From: AP-15 sp963787425
GTDB lineage: Bacteria > Pseudomonadota > Alphaproteobacteria > ATCC43930 > CGMCC-115725
Length of the DNA stretch: 64,000 nucleotides
NCBI GenBank assembly: GCA_963787425.1
Contig: CAWBCV010000018.1
Coordinates: forward strand, 186,001 to 250,000
Direction: 5' to 3'
Part shown: piece by piece, positions 17,156 to 26,330 of the stretch
Position numbering within the stretch: the stretch's first letter is position 1
Layout: each line of letters starts with the position of its first letter
Notes under the pieces: generated by a model
The model's database searches: none
The model's input: the letters and a program-made list of their open reading frames with translations, nothing else
Told to the model about the DNA's origin: nothing
Program-made: the position numbers and the translations under genes

Positions 17156-18598
17156 ATGTCGGCGGACCTTCCGCGCGACGGTTTGGCGGCGGTCGTCAAG
17201 CGCGACTGTCCGACCTGCGTCATGACCGTCCCGGTGCTCGTAGAAATGGCGCGGCAGGGCGGGTTGACCGTTTATACCCAGGATGACCCCTCCTTTCCCG
17301 AAATGCTGGCTGACCGGGTCGACGACAGAACGCTCGACGTCTCCCACCAGCTCGGGATCGAGGTGGTACCGACCCTGATCCGTTTCGAGGGCGGTCGCGA
17401 GGTCGGGCGCACCTATGGCTGGGACCGCGGCGAGTGGGAGCGGCTCAGCGGCATTGCGGGGATCGGCCGCGATCTGCCGGAGGCGCGGCCCGGCTGCGGC
17501 GCCAAGAATGTCGAGCCTGGGATACTCGAGCGGCTCAGGGTTCGCTTCAACGAGACCGGGCTGAAATCACGCCGCATCGAGATCGGCAGCAACGAGGACG
17601 AGCACGAGGCGATGTTCGCGCGCGGCTGGTCGGACGGGCTGCCGTTGGTGCCGCCGACCAAGGAGCGCGTCTTGCGCATGCTCGACGGCACGGCGCGCGA
17701 CCCGCAGGAGGTGCTGGGCCTGGTCCCGCCCGACCTGGCACCGGCAACCGTCGAGAAGATCGCGGTCAATGCGGTGATGGCCGGCTGCAAGCCGGAATAT
17801 CTGCCGGTCGTGCTCGCGGCGGTAGAGGCAGTGCTCGAAGAACAGTTCGCGATGCACGGTGTGCTGGCGACGACGATGTTCGTCGGGCCGGTCGTCGTCG
17901 TCAACGGCCCGGTCCGGCGGCGCATCGGGATGAACTCGAAGGGTAATGCGCTGGGCCAGGGCAACCGCGCTAATGCCGCGATCGGCCGCGCCCTGCAATT
18001 GGTGATCCGCAACATCGGCGGCGGCCGGCCGCAGGAGGTGGACCGCGCCACGCTCGGCAACCCCGGCAAATACACTTATTGCTTTGCCGAGGACGAGGAG
18101 GGGTCTAGCTGGGAGCCGCTGTCGGTCGAGCGCGGCGTCGAACCCGGCCGGTCGGCGGTTACGGTGTTCGCCGGTTTTGGCCTGCAGGGTGTCGTCGACC
18201 AGAAATCGCGCGACCCGGAAAGCCTGTCGCGCAGCTTTGCCGGCTCGCTGAAGGCGATCCACAACATCAAATCGGCGCCTTCTTGCGACGCGCTGCTGGT
18301 GGTGTGCCCGGAGCATCACCGGACCTTCAAGAACGCCGGATGGATAAAGGCGCGCCTTTATGAAGAGCTCTACCGGCTGTGCGAGATCCCCGGCGACGAG
18401 CTCGTCGCCGGGGCCAAAGGGATTGCCGAAGGCGGGCCGCCCTCGCTCGCCGGCAAGACCGTCAACAAGTTCCGTCCGGGCGGGCTGATGATCGTCCGCG
18501 CCGGCGGCGATGCCGGGATGTTCTCCGGCATCATTGGCGGCTGGTCCGCGGGCGGCCCCCGCAGCAGCCTTCCGGTAACACGGGAGGTTAGGCTCTGA
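17156..18598 (+). CDS. Thioredoxin-like domain protein with UGSC-associated C-terminal domain
   Basis: A 480-aa protein behind a strong ggaaggagg ribosome site. Residues 1-100 form a thioredoxin-like domain with a redox CxxC (Cys18 and Cys21 in KRDCPTC) and a cis-Pro region VVPTLIRFEGG. Residues 130-480 form a second domain (RGWSDGLPLVPPTKERV, GNALGQGNRANAAIGRA, PEHHRTFKNAGW). Proteins of this kind are found next to UGSC-family selenoproteins, as here, which suggests a redox pair in which this protein may reduce or receive electrons from the small partner. Biochemistry is unknown to me. Confidence 0.7.
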   Translation: MSADLPRDGLAAVVKRDCPTCVMTVPVLVEMARQGGLTVYTQDDPSFPEMLADRVDDRTLDVSHQLGIEVVPTLIRFEGGREVGRTYGWDRGEWERLSGIAGIGRDLPEARPGCGAKNVEPGILERLRVRFNETGLKSRRIEIGSNEDEHEAMFARGWSDGLPLVPPTKERVLRMLDGTARDPQEVLGLVPPDLAPATVEKIAVNAVMAGCKPEYLPVVLAAVEAVLEEQFAMHGVLATTMFVGPVVVVNGPVRRRIGMNSKGNALGQGNRANAAIGRALQLVIRNIGGGRPQEVDRATLGNPGKYTYCFAEDEEGSSWEPLSVERGVEPGRSAVTVFAGFGLQGVVDQKSRDPESLSRSFAGSLKAIHNIKSAPSCDALLVVCPEHHRTFKNAGWIKARLYEELYRLCEIPGDELVAGAKGIAEGGPPSLAGKTVNKFRPGGLMIVRAGGDAGMFSGIIGGWSAGGPRSSLPVTREVRL

Positions 18599-18606
18599 CT
18601 AATATA

Positions 18607-18691
18607 TCGTCGCCCCCGCGCAAGCGGCGGCCCAGAGCAACCGTTCGACCCTTGGGGCACTGGGTTCCCGCTTTCGCGGGAATGACGGCTG
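18607..18691. repeat. Paired dispersed palindromic repeat, copy 3
   Basis: Two inverted arms, gtcgcccccgcgcaagcgg and ttcccgctttcgcgggaatgac, separated by about 30 bp. They lie between the thioredoxin-like gene and the selenoprotein gene. Same family as 45390-45468. Confidence 0.65.
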
Positions 18692-18710
18692 AGGGTGCAA
18701 GGAGGCATAG

Positions 18711-19226
18711 ATGACCGTGCTTTTGGACCCGACCTCGGAGCGAAGTCCGACGATCCGGCCGCGCCTACCCCGGCCGGAGCGTCTCGACGGGCTCACGATC
18801 GGAATTCTCGATATTGCCAAGCCGCGCGGCGACGTGTTTCTGCACCGGCTCGGCGAGCGGCTCGCCGAGCGCGGCATCGCCGTCAGGCACTACGCCAAGC
18901 CGACCAACACGCGGGTCGCGCCTTTGCCGTTGCGGCAGCAGATCGCCGCCGAAGTCAATGCCGTCATCGAGGGATTGTCCGACTGAGGGTCCTGCATTTC
19001 GTGCTGTACGCATGACATGGCGGATCTCGAAGCGCGCGGCATTCCAACGGTCGGCGTCGCCACCACCGAATTCATCGAAGGCGCCGCCGCCGGGGCCAAG
19101 TCACTCGGCATCGACCCGGCCCTGGTCTTCGTTCCCCACCCGGTGCAGGACCGCACCGACGACGAGCTGAAGAAACTAGCCGACGACCACCTCGAACCGA
19201 TCCTGGCGTTGCTGGTGAAGGGCTGA
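18711..19226 (+). CDS. UGSC-family selenoprotein (in-frame TGA read as Sec at residue 92)
   Basis: Two reading-frame pieces in the same phase, 18711-18983 and 18987-19226, are separated only by TGA at 18984-18986, which is followed directly by ggg-tcc-tgc (Gly-Ser-Cys). The interrupted motif is therefore exactly U-G-S-C, which names this family. Read through, the protein is 171 aa: TIGILDIAKPRGDVFLHRL at the start, UGSCISCCTHDM in the centre and a C-terminal VATTEFIEGAAAG / FVPHPVQDRTDDELK. The ATG at 19017 is not needed as a start. A hairpin follows the TGA. The function is probably thiol/selenol redox chemistry with the upstream thioredoxin-like protein. The claim depends on selA, selB, selC and selD existing elsewhere in the genome. 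Confidence 0.82.
18990..19027 (+). promoter_or_regulatory. Candidate bacterial SECIS hairpin after the UGA
   Basis: Thirteen bases after the TGA, cgtgc (19000-19004) can pair with gcatg (19010-19014, one G-U) around a short tgtac loop. The stem extends outward with attt/acat (one mismatch) and partial tcctgc/ggcgga pairing. This is the position where bacterial SelB-binding SECIS elements occur. No energy was computed. Confidence 0.45.
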
Positions 19227-19260
19227 ACGGGTCCCGCTCAGCCCTTCAGACAAGAGTATG

Positions 19261-19310
19261 GCTCTCGCACGCGCGAAATATTAGCTGAAATCAGCTGCGC
19301 GTGCGAGAGC
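19261..19310. terminator. Strong two-stem hairpin after the selenoprotein gene
   Basis: A perfect 14-bp inverted repeat gctctcgcacgcgc / gcgcgtgcgagagc encloses a second perfect stem agctga-aa-tcagct. It lies 34 bp after the stop at 19226. No U-tract follows, so it may be a Rho-independent-like hairpin, an RNA stabiliser or an operator. The rest of 19311-19500 shows no gene. Confidence 0.6.
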
Positions 19311-19500
19311 AGTTCAAATTCGGGTTCTTGTCAATACTTACTAAAACATGATCTAGATACACGATCTCCTGTCAAAAACTCGGCTGCAAGGCCGTCATCG
19401 AGCAGTCCAATCAGCTGCGATGCGCCGCATATCAGCCGAGGTGGCAACAGTCCGCCGTTGCGCTACAATCACCGGTAGGCCTTTGACCTGGGAGGAGTGG

Positions 19501-20847
19501 ATGGAAACGACCCGGCTGACGCGGCGGACCCTGATGCAGAGCGCGGCGGCGGCCGCAACCCTGGCCGGTGCGCCGTTCGTGCGCGGCGCACACGCTGGGG
19601 GCAAGCTCAGCGTGGCCGTCTGGGACCATTGGGTGCCGGGCGCCAACGACGTGCTCGAAAAGCTCAGCCGTGAATGGGCTGCCAAGGAGAAGGTCGAACT
19701 CACGATCGATTTCGTCACCAGCCAGGGCGACAAGCTGATGCTGATGGGCGCGGCGGAGGCTCAGGCCCGCTCCGGGCACGACGTCGTCGGCCAGCCGAGC
19801 TGGTACGCCGCAGCAAAGGCGGATATGTGGGAGCCGGCCGATGACCTGATGGCGACATTGATCGGCAAATACGGCAAGCCGAGCGCCGCGGTCGAATATC
19901 TCGGCAAGCAGAACGCCCATTGGATCGCCGTGCCGTCGATCCCGAATACGCTGACCCTGCCCTCGGTCGGGCGCATCGACCTGTTCAAGCAGTATGTCGG
20001 GCTCGATCTGACAAAGATGTATCCGGCCGGCACACCGCCCGACAAGGAGTTGACCGACAATTGGACTTGGGATTTTTGGCTCGAGGCGGCCGGAAAGCTG
20101 CACAAGGCAGGCTTCCCATTTGGCATGCCGCTGGGCCAGACCGGCGACTCGATGAACTGGGTGGGGGCGATATTCGCCGCTCACGGCGCCGAAATGGTCG
20201 ACAAGGACGGCAACATCACGGTCAAGTCCGACGCGACCAAGCACATGCTCGATTTCTTCAAGAAGCTGGTGCCCCTGCTGCCCGACGGCGTCTTCGCTTG
20301 GGATGATTCGAGCAACAACAAGGCGCTGATCTCGGGCCAGAGCGCGCTGATCATGAACCCTCCCTCGGCCTGGGCTGTGGCTGTGCGCGACGCCCCAAAG
20401 GTCGCCGAGCAGTGCTGGCACTTCCCGTCGCCGAAGGGGCCGAAAGGACGCTTCGACCCGGCGCAGCCTTCCTATTGGGGAATCTGGAATTTCTCGCCCA
20501 ACAAATCGGCCGGAAAGAGCCTCTTGCTGCATCTGTGGGAGAAGGATTCGGTCGAGCAGCTGGTCGCCGGCAGCAAGGGGTACGACATCCCGGCCTTCGG
20601 AACTTTGCGCGACTTCAAGACCTGGGCCGAGGAGGGTCCGCCAAAGGGCGGCATCTGGAATTACCCGCCGCGCGGCGATGTGATCGAGTCGGTGTCCGGC
20701 TCGCCGGCGCCGATGCGGATCGGCAACCAGATCTTCGCGCAGGCGACGACGACCAAGATGATCGCCCAATACACCCAGCAGGGGAAGACCATGGACCAGG
20801 CGATTGATTGGGCCGCCGGCGAGCTCGAAGGCTTCAGCCGGTCGTAA
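19501..20847 (+). CDS. ABC transporter extracellular solute-binding protein, family 1, Tat-exported
   Basis: The start METTRLTRRTLMQS at 19501 is preferred over the upstream ATG because it follows tgggaggagtgg and begins a twin-arginine signal (TRRTLM, then a hydrophobic AAAAATLAGA stretch). The mature protein of about 420 aa has the family 1 sugar/polyol-binding fold (SVAVWDHWVPGANDVL, TWDFWLEAAGKLHKAGFPFG, ALISGQSALIMNPPSAW). It would capture a small solute in the periplasm. No permease or ATPase genes adjoin, so its partners must be elsewhere. Confidence 0.85.
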   Translation: METTRLTRRTLMQSAAAAATLAGAPFVRGAHAGGKLSVAVWDHWVPGANDVLEKLSREWAAKEKVELTIDFVTSQGDKLMLMGAAEAQARSGHDVVGQPSWYAAAKADMWEPADDLMATLIGKYGKPSAAVEYLGKQNAHWIAVPSIPNTLTLPSVGRIDLFKQYVGLDLTKMYPAGTPPDKELTDNWTWDFWLEAAGKLHKAGFPFGMPLGQTGDSMNWVGAIFAAHGAEMVDKDGNITVKSDATKHMLDFFKKLVPLLPDGVFAWDDSSNNKALISGQSALIMNPPSAWAVAVRDAPKVAEQCWHFPSPKGPKGRFDPAQPSYWGIWNFSPNKSAGKSLLLHLWEKDSVEQLVAGSKGYDIPAFGTLRDFKTWAEEGPPKGGIWNYPPRGDVIESVSGSPAPMRIGNQIFAQATTTKMIAQYTQQGKTMDQAIDWAAGELEGFSRS

Positions 20848-20956
20848 CGTCGCGCCGCGGGCGGGGTAGCGCGGCGGGTTGACCGCCCGGCTGCGCGGAC
20901 ATATTCGTCAACGCCGCAAAACTGTTGGCGCCGGATGTGGCGCTGTGGGAGGAAAG

Positions 20957-22381
20957 ATGCCGGGACAGAGTTCCGACAATTTGTTGGCGCTGTTCGACGC
21001 TGCGCCGCTCAATCGACGCTATTGGCTATCGTTCGTCCTGCTCTCGGCGCTGTTCGTTCTAGAATTCTTCGATTTTCTCATCGTCGGCTACCTGCTGGCG
21101 GTGCTGGCGCCGCAGTGGCACCTCACCTACGGCCAATCGGCGGTGATCCTCTACAGCGGCGGCGTTGGCGCGATCCTCGGCGCGCTCGTCTTTGGCGGGC
21201 TGTCCGACGCCTGGGGACGCAAGATCACGATGATCATCGGCACCTTCATTTGCGCCGCGAGCTCCGGGTTGATGGGCATCGTTCCGGCGGGCTCGTGGGA
21301 GATCTTCGCGGTGCTGCGCTTTTTTATCGGGGTCGGGCTGACCGCCGGGGTCACGCCTTCCTTGGCGATCCAGGTCGAGCTGACGCCGACCCGGCACCGT
21401 ACCCTGCTGACGAGCTTCTATCTGGTCTTCGCCTCCGCCGGCGGCTTTCTCGCTTCCGGCGCTTCCGCCGCCCTGCTCGAGCCGCTCGGCTGGCGCGGAG
21501 TTGCGATGCTCGGTATGGCGCCGGCAATCGTCGGCGTGCTGATTTGGATCTATGTGCCCGAATCGGTGCGCTGGCTCGTGGCGAAGGGCCGCTTCGCCGA
21601 GGCGCGCGCCGAGGTTGCCAAACACCTCGACTTGCCGCCTGCCTCGGTGCCGCTGCCGACACAGGCGCCCGCCGCCCCGCCTCGTGGACGCCTTGCGGAG
21701 CTGTATCGACGGCCGAGCTTGTTCTGGGAGACTGCCATCATTTGGGGCGGCTCGTCGATGGCGGCCTATGGCGTCTATCTGTGGGGCCCGACGATCGTCG
21801 CGATGGTGCTCAGCGTTCCGGTGCCGCAGGCCGCCAAATTTTTTGTTTTCGTCACCCTCGGCGGCGTCGCGGGCAAAATCGTCGTCACTTTGCTGGCGCC
21901 GTTGACCGGCCGGCGCTGGCTGGGCATGGTTTGGGGGTTGGGCGGCGTCGTCGCGCTCGCCGCAGCCGGCTATTACAGCAATGTCGTTGTCGGGGGGTTG
22001 CCGGCGATGGTGATCCTGCTGTGCGCCTCCACCTTCTTTATTGAGGGCGGCTTCGCCAATCTCGCGCCCTACACGGTCGAGCGCTACGGCGTGCGTCTTG
22101 GCGCGCGCGCGTCCGGGCTTGGGCAGGCCGCGAACGGCGTCGGCAAGATCGTCGGCCCATTGAGCCTGGCCCTGATTGCCGGCAGCAGCAATGTCGTATC
22201 GCCGCAGGCGACCTCGGATGCGGTGCTGCCGGCTTATCTGTTCCTCGCCTTCTGCATGCTGCTGGTGGGGATGTCCTTCGCGTTTCTCGGCGTTGAGACG
22301 CACGGCAAGGCGATGGGAGTCGGTGACCAGGACACAATGATAGAGCCGCGACCGGTCGCGTTTGGAACCGAGCCGCGCTGA
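20957..22381 (+). CDS. MFS transporter (AAHS/sugar porter-like)
   Basis: The start MPGQSSDNLL at 20957 is behind gtgggaggaaag. About 474 aa with 12 hydrophobic segments. MFS loop 2-3 motif GGLSDAWGRKITMI and the TM4-5 region RFFIGVGLTAGVTPSLAIQVELTPTRHR, which resembles aromatic-acid:H+ symporters. Probable uptake of an organic acid. Follows the solute-binding protein by 109 bp but is not its ABC partner. Confidence 0.88.
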   Translation: MPGQSSDNLLALFDAAPLNRRYWLSFVLLSALFVLEFFDFLIVGYLLAVLAPQWHLTYGQSAVILYSGGVGAILGALVFGGLSDAWGRKITMIIGTFICAASSGLMGIVPAGSWEIFAVLRFFIGVGLTAGVTPSLAIQVELTPTRHRTLLTSFYLVFASAGGFLASGASAALLEPLGWRGVAMLGMAPAIVGVLIWIYVPESVRWLVAKGRFAEARAEVAKHLDLPPASVPLPTQAPAAPPRGRLAELYRRPSLFWETAIIWGGSSMAAYGVYLWGPTIVAMVLSVPVPQAAKFFVFVTLGGVAGKIVVTLLAPLTGRRWLGMVWGLGGVVALAAAGYYSNVVVGGLPAMVILLCASTFFIEGGFANLAPYTVERYGVRLGARASGLGQAANGVGKIVGPLSLALIAGSSNVVSPQATSDAVLPAYLFLAFCMLLVGMSFAFLGVETHGKAMGVGDQDTMIEPRPVAFGTEPR

Positions 22382-22420
22382 CCCGCGTAGCCGTGACGTG
22401 CAGGCCAGCCGGTCTCCTTC

Positions 22421-23113
22421 CTAACGTTCTCGGCTGCTCTCGCGGCAGATACCGATGCGGCGCGCATTCTTGGCCCAGTAGAACAGCGGCGCCTCGCCCT
22501 TGGCGGTGCCGCCATGCAGAGCGATCGCCCGGGCCAGCATGAACCGCGTCACATCGCGAAATGATTCGAGCGGATGTTGCCCGACCCGGTACCAGCGCAC
22601 GTCCTCGAGCTCTTCGCTCGACGCCGGTTCGCCGAACACATTGGCGCCGTCGCTGAGGAAAAACCGGGTATTGAAGCGCCGGGTCGAGTGCGACGGGGTG
22701 ATCGCCCGGCCGACATAGGTCAGCAAATCGAATGCCGCGACGAGGCCGCGTTCACGATAGGCTCGTTCGATCTGCCTGGTGGCCGCTGGAGCAGAGTGCG
22801 AGCCAGCGGGTCGGCCTACCAGCACCCCGACCTCTTCCCAGGTCTCGCGCAATGCCGCACGGGCAGAGCGCGCGAGCCGAGGACCCAACGCATCGCTTCC
22901 GGATTCGAGGCTCCAGGCGATCTGGTCGGGCGGATCGATCGCACCGCCCGGAAAAACGTGCACCCCGGGCATAAATTTGACGTGCATGGGGCGGCGGCCG
23001 GCGAGGACTTCGAGATCCTGGCCCTCGCCGCGCAACAAAATCAGCGAAGCGGCATCGCGCGGTCGCACTACCGGTTTACGCGTGCCAGCCGGCACCTGAA
23101 CAACATCATTCAT
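22421..23113 (-). CDS. NUDIX hydrolase
   Basis: Start MNDVVQVPAG at 23113; the longer upstream frame is low-complexity shadow of the next gene. A 230-aa protein with the NUDIX helix RAALRETWEEVGV preceded by FMPGVHVFPGGAID. Similar alphaproteobacterial proteins (about 230 aa) are annotated as CoA or nucleotide diphosphatase-like, but the substrate is unknown. Confidence 0.85.
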   Translation of the reverse strand: MNDVVQVPAGTRKPVVRPRDAASLILLRGEGQDLEVLAGRRPMHVKFMPGVHVFPGGAIDPPDQIAWSLESGSDALGPRLARSARAALRETWEEVGVLVGRPAGSHSAPAATRQIERAYRERGLVAAFDLLTYVGRAITPSHSTRRFNTRFFLSDGANVFGEPASSEELEDVRWYRVGQHPLESFRDVTRFMLARAIALHGGTAKGEAPLFYWAKNARRIGICRESSRER

Positions 23114-23172
23114 GAAAAAAATGGAAAAATGAGGTTCTCGGGGTTGGACGGCGATTAATGTCAGGCCCGCAA

Positions 23173-23811
23173 TTATAAGTTTGGTCGAGCCACTTTGCGA
23201 GCCTGAGCGGGGTGGGTGGTGCGGGCTTCGCCAATCAGGCGATCGAGTTGATCGAGGAGCGCGGCTTCGATTTCGGGGCGACCCTCGAGGTGCTTCAGCA
23301 GCAGCGCGGCTGCTTCGAGCGTCGAGAGCGCCTCGCGGCGCGGCTCGCGGCGCACTCGGCCAAAGCGCGACCGGTGCCGCGGGTTGAGAACGAGGCGGCG
23401 AAGTCTCAGGAGCCACGGGTTGCGCCACCACAGGGTCTTGGCCTCGCTCCAGCTGCCGTCGAGCAGCACGACGCCTTCGAGGCCGCGCAACATCTCATCC
23501 TGGTCGGCCGTCGGCATTCCCGTGCGGTCGAGCACGATGATCTCCCGCTCCAGGCCGAACGAGGCGGGCCGCGCCGAGCCGAGATAGAGCGCCGCCCATT
23601 GCCTTGGGTCGGCGGGACGGCCGAGCGCGCGCGCCAGGTTCGGCCATGACAGCCCGAGAACAAGCGCAGCCCGCCGCAGCGCGGCGCAGGTTGCCGCGGC
23701 GGTCGCCAGCACCTCCCGCTTCTCTTGCGGATGCTGCAGGACCAGTACAAAGAGCCGGTTGTCGATCGGCTCCGCCTCGGCCGTCCCGCGCATTTCGTTT
23801 TCAAGCACCAC
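23173..23811 (-). CDS. DTW-domain protein (tRNA acp3U synthase family)
   Basis: A 212-aa protein of the TYW3/DTW (TapT-like) family, which transfers the 3-amino-3-carboxypropyl group of SAM to tRNA uridine. It shows LVLQHPQEKREVLAT at the N-terminus, EIIVLDRTGMPTADQDEML, and the signature as LLDGSWSEAKTLWWRNPWL (DGSW in place of DTW/DGTW). It lacks the N-terminal Cys cluster of some members. Confidence 0.8.
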   Translation of the reverse strand: MVLENEMRGTAEAEPIDNRLFVLVLQHPQEKREVLATAAATCAALRRAALVLGLSWPNLARALGRPADPRQWAALYLGSARPASFGLEREIIVLDRTGMPTADQDEMLRGLEGVVLLDGSWSEAKTLWWRNPWLLRLRRLVLNPRHRSRFGRVRREPRREALSTLEAAALLLKHLEGRPEIEAALLDQLDRLIGEARTTHPAQARKVARPNL

Positions 23812-23954
23812 CTTTTTCGCCCCTTATGGAATGTCTCGGTCAATCCGGTGTTAACCCCGCGCCGCCACTATACGCTCTGCTCGGCTTGCCGGTAGGCGAG
23901 GTCTCGTGGCACATGAATTGCCCGGATCTCCGGGGGCAGCTGATCGAGGAGTTC

Positions 23955-24827
23955 ATGCACAAACCTGTCCGCAAAGCCGTTTTCCCGGTCGCCGGGTTGG
24001 GCACGCGGTTTCTGCCGGCGACCAAGGCGATGCCCAAAGAGATGCTGCCGATCGTCGACAAGCCGCTCATTCATTACGCCGTCGAGGAAGCAAAGGCGGC
24101 GGGCATCGAACAATTCTTTTTTGTCACGAGCCGAGGCAAGAGCGCGATCGATGATCATTTCGACCGCGCCTACGAGCTCGAGGCGACGCTGCGAGAGCGG
24201 GGCAAGGAGGACGTGCTCGAGGAGCTCGAAGCACGGCTCCCCGAACCCGGGCAAATTGCCTATACGCGACAGCAGACCCCGCTGGGCCTCGGCCATGCGG
24301 TCTGGTGCGCGCGTTCTCTCGTCGGAGACGAGCCGTTTGCGGTGCTCCTTGCCGATGATTTGATGATGTGTGAGCAGCCCTGTCTCGCACAGATGGTCGA
24401 GGCCTACGCGCGGACCGGCGGCAATCTCGTAGCTATCATCGAGGTGCCGCGGGCGCACACCTCGCGCTACGGCGTGCTCGACATCGTCTCCGACGACGGC
24501 CGGCTGGTGCGGGCGAGAGGGGTGGTCGAAAAGCCCGATCCGGCCGAGGCGCCTTCGACCTCCACGATTATCGGCCGCTACATCATCCAGCCCGAAGTTT
24601 TTGGCCACCTCTCCAACGCCGAGCCGGGCAGCGGCGGGGAGATTCAGCTGACCGACGCGCTCGGCAAGCTGATCGAAGAGGGCCAGGCCTTTCACGGGTT
24701 GCGCTTCGAGGGCCGGCGCTTCGATTGCGGCGACAAGCTCGGCTTTCTCGAAGCGACGGTCGCACTCGGACTGCAGCACCCCGAGCTCGGGCCCGGGCTG
24801 CGCAAGATCCTCTCCGCTTACCTCTGA
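23955..24827 (+). CDS. galU: UTP-glucose-1-phosphate uridylyltransferase
   Basis: A 290-aa enzyme making UDP-glucose from UTP and Glc-1-P. Start MHKPVRKAVFPVAGLGTRFLPATKAMPKEMLP is the classical GalU N-terminus with the nucleotide-binding loop. ADDLMM, VEKPDPAEAPS, and GSGGEIQLTDAL complete the family. Twelve bases separate it from the phosphohexomutase gene, which can supply Glc-1-P: a nucleotide-sugar operon. Confidence 0.96.
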   Translation: MHKPVRKAVFPVAGLGTRFLPATKAMPKEMLPIVDKPLIHYAVEEAKAAGIEQFFFVTSRGKSAIDDHFDRAYELEATLRERGKEDVLEELEARLPEPGQIAYTRQQTPLGLGHAVWCARSLVGDEPFAVLLADDLMMCEQPCLAQMVEAYARTGGNLVAIIEVPRAHTSRYGVLDIVSDDGRLVRARGVVEKPDPAEAPSTSTIIGRYIIQPEVFGHLSNAEPGSGGEIQLTDALGKLIEEGQAFHGLRFEGRRFDCGDKLGFLEATVALGLQHPELGPGLRKILSAYL

Positions 24828-24839
24828 TCGGAACGACTG

Positions 24840-26220
24840 ATGCCCCATGATTTCGACCCGACGATCCTGCGCGAATACGACATTCGCGGCATTGTCGGGC
24901 AGACATTGTCGACGGCCGACGCACGCGCCATCGGGCGGGCCTATGCGGTTACCCTTGGCGAGGCCGGGGGACGCCGCGTCGCCGTCGGTTATGACGGCCG
25001 GCTCACCTCGCCCGAACTCGAAGCCGCGCTGGTCGACGGCCTCGCGATGGAGGGCGCCGATGTCGTGCGGATCGGCCGCGGGCCGACGCCGATGCTCTAT
25101 TACGCGGCGGCGACGCTCGGGGTCGATGGCGGGGTCATGGTCACCGGCTCGCACAACCCGCCCGACCACAACGGCTTCAAGTTCGTCTTCCAGGGCAAGT
25201 CGTTTTATGGGGCGGCGATCCAGAAACTAGGCGAGACGGCAGGGCGCCTCGGAGCTCCGCGTGGCGAGCGCGGACGGGTCGAAGAGCGCGCGATCCGCGA
25301 GGATTACGTTGCGCGGCTGGCGCGCGACTATCACGGCGACCGGCCGCTGACCGTCGCCTGGGACCCCGGAAACGGCGCGACCGGCGACGTCGTCCAGCAG
25401 CTCACCGCGCGTCTGCCCGGCAGGCACGTCCTGCTGAACGAGACGATCGACGGCACCTTTCCGCCCATCATCCGGATCCGACGATCCCGGAGAATTTGGT
25501 TCAACTGCAAGCAGGCGGTGGCGCGCGAGCGCTGCGATCTTGGCATTGCCTTCGACGGCGACGGCGACCGCATCGGCGTCGTCGACTCGCAAGGCCGGAT
25601 CCTGTGGGGCGATCAGCTGATGGTGGTGCTGGCGCGCGATGTGCTGAGCCGGCACCCGGGCGCGCCGATCCTTGCCGATGTAAAGGCGAGCCAGGTGCTG
25701 TTCGACGAGATCGCCCGCCTCGGGGGACGCCCGGTCATGGCGGCCACCGGGCATTCGCTGATCAAGGCAAAGCTCGCCGAGACGGGCGCGCCGCTCGCAG
25801 GCGAAATGAGCGGCCACATCTTCTTCGCGGACGGTTATTACGGGTTCGACGACGCGGTCTATGTCGCAGTGCGGCTGCTCGCCATCCTGGCGAGCACCCG
25901 GCTCAGCCTTGCCGAGATGCGCGACCGGCTGCCTTCGGTCGTCAACACGCCGGAACTGCGCTTTCCGTGCTCGGAAACCCGCAAGTTCGAGGTCGTGCGA
26001 CGAGGTCCGCGAACGTCTGCGCAAGGCGGGCGCCGAGATGACCGACATCGACGGCGTGCGCGTGCGCACTGCGGACGGCTGGTGGCTGTTGCGCGCTTCC
26101 AACACGCAGGCGGTCCTCGTCGCCCGCGCCGAATCCGCGACCCCGGAGGGCCTCGCGCGGCTCAAACTGGCGCTCGCCGCCGAACTCGCCGCCAGCGGGA
26201 TCAAACTGCCCGACGCCTGA
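24840..26220 (+). pseudogene. Phosphomannomutase/phosphoglucomutase, three apparent indels
   Basis: A complete alpha-D-phosphohexomutase of about 460 aa is present but not in one frame. Intact parts are REYDIRGIVGQTLS, the phosphoserine loop VMVTGSHNPPDHNG and the Mg-binding AFDGDGDRIGVVD. The conserved HHPDPT/PENL region (about 25466-25507) is read out of frame because of a -1 near 25464 and a +1 near 25507 that cancel. A further shift near 26000 moves the C-terminus (EVRERLRKAG, LRASNTQAVLVARAE, phosphate-binding loop) to the frame ending at 26220. A paired indel in a catalytic motif suggests sequence error rather than evolution. Role: interconversion of hexose 1- and 6-phosphates, feeding galU. 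Confidence 0.82.
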
Positions 26221-26283
26221 CGCGTTAGGCGGCGCCCTTGCCACGAAAACGAACGCCAAAAGCGCTCACGTTTCAACGCCATT

Positions 26284-26323
26284 CCCTCTCCCCGCTCGCG
26301 GGGAGGGGGTAGGGTGAGGGGCA
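26284..26323. repeat. BOX-like CT-rich palindromic repeat
   Basis: ctccccgc-tc-gcggggag with flanking ccct and agggtgagg. Lies in the 110-bp gap between the convergent phosphohexomutase and permease genes, where it may serve as a terminator. Same family as 8054-8087. Confidence 0.6.
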
Positions 26324-26330
26324 GTTCCTA

